This document shows positions 7,541 to 12,017 of a stretch of 12,017 bases of DNA, piece after piece. This DNA is from JARIHD01 sp035758825 (lineage in GTDB: Bacteria > Patescibacteriota > Saccharimonadia > Saccharimonadales > UBA4665): positions 1 through 12,017 of the forward strand of contig DASTWA010000013.1 of assembly GCA_035758825.1 (NCBI GenBank), read 5' to 3'. Positions within the stretch are counted from its first letter, which is position 1, and each line of letters opens with the position of its first letter. The notes below the pieces were generated by a model. It saw only the letters and a list, made by a program, of their open reading frames with translations, was not told the DNA's origin and searched no databases. Made by a program: the position numbers and the translations under genes.

Positions 7541-7572
7541 TTAACGACCAAGCACTACCAGAACGGTGATTA

Positions 7573-10500
7573 CTATTGCAGTGAGATAAGCACCCAGGCC
7601 ATGTCATTGGCCGGCCTGCCTAGTGCCTTACCAATCAGCGAGCCAGCCTGCAGACCAGTTGTCTCTTGCGCAGCACCTTCAACCGGGGAACTTACCAACA
7701 AATCACCACCAACAATCTGAGCCCCAGGCGCAACCTTGACCTGGACGCTGCCGCCGATGGCGACCTTAATCTCATCACCCACACCCCGAGCCGCGGTAAG
7801 CGCCACACCCAAAACCCGGGTATCGGCGGCGAGTGTCGTAGTGGTAACCTGTCCGTCATTATCAGGGTCGGCGATTACAACGGCACCGATTGCGATTGCC
7901 TTCGAAGCTTTAAAGCGCTTCGTGATTGCGTTACGGCTCAGACCAACGCCCTGTAGGTTAATATCCCCTGCTATATCGGCGTTACCACTGACCGTAATAT
8001 TGCCTGCGGTCATCGAACCTACGACTAAATCATTCATGGTAGCCCGGTTGGTAACAACCAAGTCTCTTGTAGTCACCGTCCCTGAGGCATTGATATCAGT
8101 CGCGGTGCTACCCTGGACCTCATTGTTTGCAGTAGCCCCGGTAGTCGGATCCGCCCAGGTAAGATTGGCGAATGTCATGACCGTACCCAGTGCGGCTGCA
8201 TTCTCGCTATCGAATCCTGCAAGCGCCTTACCAATCATCTGCCCAGGCCGCGTTGCTTTCATGGCCACGCCCGGCGTGCTTGATGTCGTCAGGTAGTCGC
8301 CCGGGCGAATCGGACCGTTCTCGAGCGACACTTTCACCGGCACACGCCCAGATAGGGCCAACAACACAGGAATATTACCATCACGAACTGCTCTGGGATC
8401 ACCGAAGACCATGCCGGGCTCAGTAGAAACGATGCCGAGCGCCCCTGAGTCATAGGTACTTTCCGACTTCTTTACACCCGCAGCAAGGCTACCATCAACC
8501 TTAACGATGTCGCCAGGCATAATCGAGCTGTCCTTGGTGTAATAGGCCTCGGCAAGGTCCGCGCCACTTAGCTTATATGCCACCATGTACCCGCCGCTGC
8601 GCATCGTAGTATTGATAGCGGTAGCTGTCTGTTGCGCCCACTGCAAATGCACCGTCCCACTGTTAGCGCCGCTAACGACGGTCCCGTACATAATGTATTG
8701 CTGGTCCCCTGCGTCTGAATGTGGAATAACACCAGTCGTTTCGCCGCAGTTCGTAATGTAATTGTTTTGGACGTTGTATATGTTGTTGAAGTCAGCACGA
8801 CAGGTTGATCCGGCCGGTGCCGTAATCGTAGCCTTAAAGTCGGCAGTTGCGTTAGAGGCGACATCAGCATAAATTTGGTAGGCCCAGGTCTCGTTGGCGC
8901 CGATACTAAAGGCGAAGTCGTCGTCGTCCTGCATGACACTTGAGTTATTAACCGTCTCGTCCGCTGCCTTCCGTACCGCGAATGACGCCCGGTCAGTGCC
9001 GCATGAGAACGTACTTGTGGTAGCATCGTATAGCAGCTTGGCGTTAGAGGCATCGCAATCTGTGAGGCCGGCCCCCGAGAATCTACTGCCATTTATGTCT
9101 CCGTTTACAATCTGGTTTCCTCTGACTATAAGGTCGGTTGCACTTTCGCCATTTAGATCGCCAACGTAGACTGTCGAAGTACTGGTATCGACGACGAACT
9201 GCGGCATGCCCGCGGCATTGAGAATACGGAAGGCGGCCGCCGAGTCCGTATTATTCTGGATGGTCGTAGCGCCGGTGTGCGCCACAGTCAAAGTCGGTGT
9301 CGTACCCTTGCCCAGTTGCACAATATCCTGAGTACTGCCACTACTTTGCATGACGCTCATGGCGACACTGTTGGTCGAAATCGAAATGACATCCAGGGTT
9401 GCCTGCGCCTTGATCATACCAATGCCGACACGCTTGTTTACAGCGTCAACACCAAACAAGGTCTGTCCGCTTGAATCCTGGATTTGGAACACGCTTTGCG
9501 AATCATTATCATTCTGGATCGCTACCGGGCCGGTGAACGCCAGACCGCCCGTGTTGATCTTGCCTTCGTAATACACCCCGATATCCGCGCCTGGTACTAT
9601 CTGGAATGCATCGAGGTAAAAGGTTCGGGCGGTGGCATCAGTTTGCTTCATATAAAAGTACGGCGTGCCAGATACGCTTGCCGCTGTAGTAAATGTACAG
9701 TTCATTATTACCCAACCGCCCGTTTTGGCTTGCTGGCCGGCCTTGCAGTCGGTCTCCGCTCCAATCGTTCCATCTGCGGAATAGCCATAGTTGAGCGTGG
9801 TAAAGGTCCCGCTGGACAGTTTTACGTAGAAAGACGCAGTGTACTGGGTGCTTGCGGTCAACGTCACGTTATACTTGGCGCCGTCGTTAGCGACAGCAGT
9901 AGTCGCCACCTGCAAGGAGGCCCACCCAATGTAAGCTTGAGAAGTGGTGCGAGTAACCGTAGACGACCCGCGCGCAGACCAGCCGGTCGAGTTCTGCTCA
10001 AGGCTACCGTTTGTAATCAGGTCGGCGGTGTTGTGGATTGTGCCTACTGTCATAAGGTTCGTACCGGATGTATTCTGAATCTGGAAGGCGGCGGCGGTTG
10101 CCGTGCCACTTTGCCGTATCGTTGTGCTGCCCGTGCTTGTAAGCATAGTACCACCCGTGCCCGAATAGATACTTGTTGTGCCGGTACCAGCCGTCGCACC
10201 GATATTTACCGTCTGAGCCTGGCTTGTCGCGCCGGGGTTACCGATGTTAATAGTTCGGGCGTTGTTCGTCTGGGCACCGATATTTACCGTAGAAGTATTC
10301 GAGCTGCCCACCGTAATTGTGCCGGACGCGCCCGTGTTGAGGGTCATGCTGTTACTGCCACCGTTTATGACAATGTTGTTGCTGGTGTTGACTGATTGTA
10401 GGGTAAGCGTGCCGGTCGTGGTAGAGATAGACGACGTGTTGTTGCCCGTCATCGATATGGCGCCGCCGGACTGGGTGATTGCTCCGTTGATCGTAACTGT

Positions 10501-12017
10501 TGTCGAGCTAGCCGTCAGGCGGTCCGTACCACCAATATTTAACGAGATCGAGCCGGTGGCCATTGAATTCTTTACCTTAAAGTCAGTGCTCGACCCATCC
10601 CAAGAGAAACCACCTATTTCGTTCTCGTTTGGACTGATCACTGCCAGTGTGGGCTGATGGGTTGTTGCCCGGGCGTCGAGCAAAGAGATCACGCGGGCCG
10701 TGGAGCTGGCCGTAGACGGCAGACCCATCGCTATAAGCTGATTAAAATCACCAGGATCGTAGTTAAGGATATTGATCATGGTCTTAACAGTGCTGCCGTT
10801 TGGGGTTACGTAGTCGTCTGCATATGTAGGCAATGCCGCACTCAGCCGGAGCGCTCCACGAATTTCTACGCCGCCGGCGCCAGCGACCGTTGGCAGAGTG
10901 CTGGCACCCAAACCGATCCCGACCCGGTTATTGACGGTATCAATAGTAAACATATTGTTTCCAAGCGCAGTCTTCATATTAAACGCCGTTGCCGTATCGG
11001 TTGTGGGCTGAATTGCAATTGCCCCGCCAGCTGGTGAAACCGTAAAGATATCGACACCATCATCCTGGAGTGCAAAGCGTCCGTTGCTGCCACAGGCGGT
11101 ATCACACTGGAGATTAATGATGAAGTTGGGGTCAGTAGCTAAATCAGCCAGCGTTACCAATACGTCACGGCCTGTCGTGGCTGTAATCGTATTGCCTGCG
11201 TCGTAGGCGGCCTGCAGCGTATTGCCCGACCCAGCGCCAGTACAGTTGCCAGAGGTCAGACAGACCGTACCACTGGCGTCAGGCAGTGTTATCGTCTGCG
11301 AACCAGTGGCCGCTGCCGACGTAAGTGTTACGGCATTCGCGTTGGTTGAATTATTGAACACGAGCGTACCAGTGAGTGTTGACGATTGGCCCAAGATAAT
11401 CTGGCCGTTTGTAGTATCGCCAGTCAGGACACTCGTACCACCAGACGTCAGCAATCGTAAGGCGGCGGTGGAATTGCTTGAGTTCTGCAAAGTTACAGCA
11501 CCGGTGTTGCCAACACCAAACATGACTGAACCGAGGCCAGCACCGTTACTATCGCGGATGTTCAGCAGATTTGCGCCAATGGTCGTATCGGCATCCTGGA
11601 TATCAAAGCCAAGCAATGTGCTGTTTAGCTTAATCTTGGGTGTGGTACCGCCGACAGAAAAGTTATAAGCGGTCTGTAGCGTAGCGCCAGCGCCAGCACA
11701 GTTACCAGAGTCAGTACAGATGATGCCGCTGGCGTCAGGCAGCGTCAAAGTCCGGTTGCCTGTGGGCGTTCCAGGCAAGATTGTTACCGTGTTGGCGTTG
11801 GACATATTGTGGAACACGATCGAGCCATCCAAGCTAGTACCGACACCCAAGACAACCTGGGCGTTCGTAGTATCGACCGTCAATATACGGCTGCCAGCGG
11901 CGTTCTGTATGTTGAAGGCATTGGTCGAGTTGGCATTGTTTTGGAAAGCTACCGTCCCTCCCGTAAAGGTCTGTGAAGCGCTCAGCTTAGCCAGGTTGGC
12001 GTCGTTGGACAGGTTTG
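7573..12017 (-). CDS. Giant beta-repeat surface/fibre protein (5' end outside window)
   Basis: The frame is open from the right edge of the window, so only the last 1481 residues are seen. The true start is upstream and the TTG at 11883 is just an internal codon. Residues are numbered here from that TTG. The protein is rich in Thr, Ser, Gly, Asn and Ala and built of short beta strands. In order: tandem repeats (to about 225), scattered beta motifs ending RVGIG, an NIG-repeat stretch (531-563), a CBM-like jelly roll (618-768), more beta motifs (785-910), a second jelly roll (965-1106) and two related terminal domains (1108-1240, 1325-1436). All 12 cysteines form six close pairs, which suggests export. 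No C-terminal sorting motif or membrane segment is present; the chain ends WVLISLQ. It resembles phage tail-fibre and CPR surface proteins. Function (adhesion, host contact) is inference. It ends 59 nt before parA. Confidence 0.88.
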   Translation of the reverse strand, partial: NLSNDANLAKLSASQTFTGGTVAFQNNANSTNAFNIQNAAGSRILTVDTTNAQVVLGVGTSLDGSIVFHNMSNANTVTILPGTPTGNRTLTLPDASGIICTDSGNCAGAGATLQTAYNFSVGGTTPKIKLNSTLLGFDIQDADTTIGANLLNIRDSNGAGLGSVMFGVGNTGAVTLQNSSNSTAALRLLTSGGTSVLTGDTTNGQIILGQSSTLTGTLVFNNSTNANAVTLTSAAATGSQTITLPDASGTVCLTSGNCTGAGSGNTLQAAYDAGNTITATTGRDVLVTLADLATDPNFIINLQCDTACGSNGRFALQDDGVDIFTVSPAGGAIAIQPTTDTATAFNMKTALGNNMFTIDTVNNRVGIGLGASTLPTVAGAGGVEIRGALRLSAALPTYADDYVTPNGSTVKTMINILNYDPGDFNQLIAMGLPSTASSTARVISLLDARATTHQPTLAVISPNENEIGGFSWDGSSTDFKVKNSMATGSISLNIGGTDRLTASSTTVTINGAITQSGGAISMTGNNTSSISTTTGTLTLQSVNTSNNIVINGGSNSMTLNTGASGTITVGSSNTSTVNIGAQTNNARTINIGNPGATSQAQTVNIGATAGTGTTSIYSGTGGTMLTSTGSTTIRQSGTATAAAFQIQNTSGTNLMTVGTIHNTADLITNGSLEQNSTGWSARGSSTVTRTTSQAYIGWASLQVATTAVANDGAKYNVTLTASTQYTASFYVKLSSGTFTTLNYGYSADGTIGAETDCKAGQQAKTGGWVIMNCTFTTAASVSGTPYFYMKQTDATARTFYLDAFQIVPGADIGVYYEGKINTGGLAFTGPVAIQNDNDSQSVFQIQDSSGQTLFGVDAVNKRVGIGMIKAQATLDVISISTNSVAMSVMQSSGSTQDIVQLGKGTTPTLTVAHTGATTIQNNTDSAAAFRILNAAGMPQFVVDTSTSTVYVGDLNGESATDLIVRGNQIVNGDINGSRFSGAGLTDCDASNAKLLYDATTSTFSCGTDRASFAVRKAADETVNNSSVMQDDDDFAFSIGANETWAYQIYADVASNATADFKATITAPAGSTCRADFNNIYNVQNNYITNCGETTGVIPHSDAGDQQYIMYGTVVSGANSGTVHLQWAQQTATAINTTMRSGGYMVAYKLSGADLAEAYYTKDSSIMPGDIVKVDGSLAAGVKKSESTYDSGALGIVSTEPGMVFGDPRAVRDGNIPVLLALSGRVPVKVSLENGPIRPGDYLTTSSTPGVAMKATRPGQMIGKALAGFDSENAAALGTVMTFANLTWADPTTGATANNEVQGSTATDINASGTVTTRDLVVTNRATMNDLVVGSMTAGNITVSGNADIAGDINLQGVGLSRNAITKRFKASKAIAIGAVVIADPDNDGQVTTTTLAADTRVLGVALTAARGVGDEIKVAIGGSVQVKVAPGAQIVGGDLLVSSPVEGAAQETTGLQAGSLIGKALGRPANDMAWVLISLQ
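7576..7911 (-). other. Second, diverged copy of the C-terminal module
   Basis: Residues 1325-1436 match the first copy block by block: GAVVIADPD for GDIVKVD, RVLGVALTA for ALGIVSTEP, GGSVQVKVAPGAQIVGGDLL for SGRVPVKVSLENGPIRPGDY, and GSLIGKALG for GQMIGKALA. It lacks the G-I-V-S serine. It also resembles beta-rich capsid-decoration-type domains. It forms the extreme C-terminus of the protein. Confidence 0.6.
8164..8562 (-). other. Peptidase_G2/IMC-like domain, first copy of a duplicated C-terminal module
   Basis: Residues 1108-1240 read ADLAEAYYTKDSSIMPGDIV, then LGIVSTEPGMVFGD, LALSGRVPVKV, GPIRPGDYLTT and GQMIGKALAGF. The A-E-Y, PGDIV, G-I-V-S order recalls the intramolecular-chaperone autoproteolytic domains of phage neck-appendage proteins. 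Whether it self-cleaves is unknown. Confidence 0.5.
8566..8991 (-). other. Second jelly-roll (phage/C1q-TNF-like) domain in the giant protein
   Basis: Residues 965-1106 contain KAADETVNNSSVMQDDDDFA, then SIGANETWAYQIYADV, DFKATITAPAGSTC and a closing GGYMVAYKLSG strand. This pattern is familiar from phage-fibre and metagenomic surface proteins and is compatible with a C1q/TNF-type trimeric jelly roll. Cys1028 and Cys1046 pair within it. The fold call is from pattern memory only. Confidence 0.5.
9580..10032 (-). other. Carbohydrate-binding-module-like jelly-roll domain in the giant protein
   Basis: Residues 618-768 start with DLITNGSLEQNSTGWS, close to the usual opening of CBM4/9-type modules (N-G-S-x-E ... 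G-W). They continue with a joint aromatic/beta pattern (YTASFYVKLSSG, WVIMNCTF, PYFYMKQTD) and close with ARTFYLDAFQIV, the typical last strand. Cys713 and Cys729 could form a disulphide within it. It may bind glycans, but no binding residue can be assigned from sequence alone. Confidence 0.6.
10195..10293 (-). repeat. NIG repeats in the giant protein (residues 531-563)
   Basis: Three T-V/I-N-I-G units (TVNIGA, TINIGN, TVNIGA) occur 12 and 14 residues apart. The outer two share a DNA direct repeat of about 17 nt, GCACCGATATTTACCGT on the plus strand, at 10196 and 10274, 78 nt apart. The regular spacing suggests a beta-helical or trimeric shaft segment. Confidence 0.65.
11220..11952 (-). repeat. 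152-residue (456-nt) tandem repeat, one full and one partial copy
   Basis: Within the giant gene, copy 1 runs from 11952 to 11497 and copy 2 from 11496 to about 11220, where similarity fades. Anchors sit exactly 456 nt apart: VAFQNNANSTNAFNIQNAAG versus VTLQNSSNSTAALRLLTSGG, LTVDTTNAQVVLG versus LTGDTTNGQIILG, and LPDASGIICTDSGNCAGAG versus LPDASGTVCLTSGNCTGAG. After TLQTAY/TLQAAY (a 2-residue shift) the copies diverge. DNA similarity is also visible: AGCGCCAGCACAGTTACCAG at 11689 and AGCGCCAGTACAGTTGCCAG at 11233, plus strand. More copies may lie beyond the right edge. Confidence 0.85.

Larger units (their letters stand above)
9184..10983 (-). repeat. Dispersed short beta motif (FxIQxxxGxxLFxVDxxNxRVGIG-like)
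   Basis: Besides the tandem copies, four diverged copies of one beta-hairpin-like motif are scattered through the giant protein. They are FNMKTALGNNMFTIDTVNNR followed by VGIG (10983-10912), FQIQNTSGTNLMTVGT (10086-10045), FQIQDSSGQTLFGVDAVNKR followed by VGIG (9489-9418) and FRILNAAGMPQFVVDT (9231-9184). Each follows a Gln-rich or Ala/Thr-rich run (TATA, TAAA, DSQS, DSAA). This pattern is typical of fibre or stalk proteins built by repeated duplication. Confidence 0.7.

Noticed and set aside
9484..10395. Plus-strand open frame of 303 codons opposite the giant gene
   Set aside because: It is a shadow of the low-complexity GC-biased repeat gene; the product has no recognisable domain and odd Arg/Cys-rich composition.
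7573..12017. Prophage tail-fibre gene
   Set aside because: No baseplate, capsid, terminase, holin or integrase genes are next to it; the left neighbours are core chromosomal genes. It cannot be fully excluded without the right flank.
1..12017. Alternative genetic code (TGA as glycine)
   Set aside because: Long Gly-rich genes, including the 4.4-kb frame, have no in-frame TGA and all genes have full family length under the standard bacterial code.

Overview
The window looks like a chromosomal piece from a Patescibacteria/CPR bacterium, most plausibly a Saccharibacteria (TM7)-like lineage. That assignment is inference. It rests on the gene mix (RF1, PrmC, HtrA, an LCP protein, signal peptidase I, ParA/ParB), very tight packing with several overlapping genes, and a giant threonine/serine/asparagine-rich beta-repeat surface protein of the kind common in CPR genomes. 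The standard bacterial code fits: no long gene is broken by an in-frame TGA, and all nine visible genes end in TAA or TAG. No rRNA, tRNA, CRISPR array, insertion sequence or other phage gene is visible.

Layout. Plus strand, 1-1434: the 3' part of prfA, then prmC, 6 nt apart. They converge on a minus-strand envelope operon read leftward from about 5143: an LCP (LytR-CpsA-Psr) protein, a polytopic membrane protein and an HtrA-like protease. The LCP and membrane genes overlap by 20 nt; the membrane gene and htrA are 26 nt apart. A short divergent region (5144-5226) has back-to-back promoter-like elements, one for the LCP operon and one for lepB on the plus strand. Both would give leaderless or nearly leaderless mRNAs. 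lepB overlaps the end of parB by 39 nt, tail to tail. parB and parA (minus strand, 14-nt overlap) form the partition operon, with an extended -10 promoter in the 59-nt gap before parA. The rest (7573-12017) is one minus-strand reading frame running off the right edge: at least 1481 residues of a giant, probably secreted or surface protein.

How the genes fit together. prfA/prmC are the translation-termination pair: PrmC methylates the GGQ glutamine of the release factor. parA/parB handle chromosome segregation. LCP protein, HtrA and signal peptidase I are cell-envelope functions: glycopolymer attachment, quality control of exported proteins and leader-peptide removal. The giant protein is the most unusual part. 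It has a 152-residue tandem repeat, scattered copies of a short beta motif, a CBM-like jelly roll, a second phage/C1q-type jelly roll, and two related C-terminal domains. The first of these resembles the intramolecular-chaperone (Peptidase_G2-like) domains of phage appendage proteins. All 12 visible cysteines fall in six close pairs. Its N-terminus, and so any signal peptide or anchor, lies outside the window.
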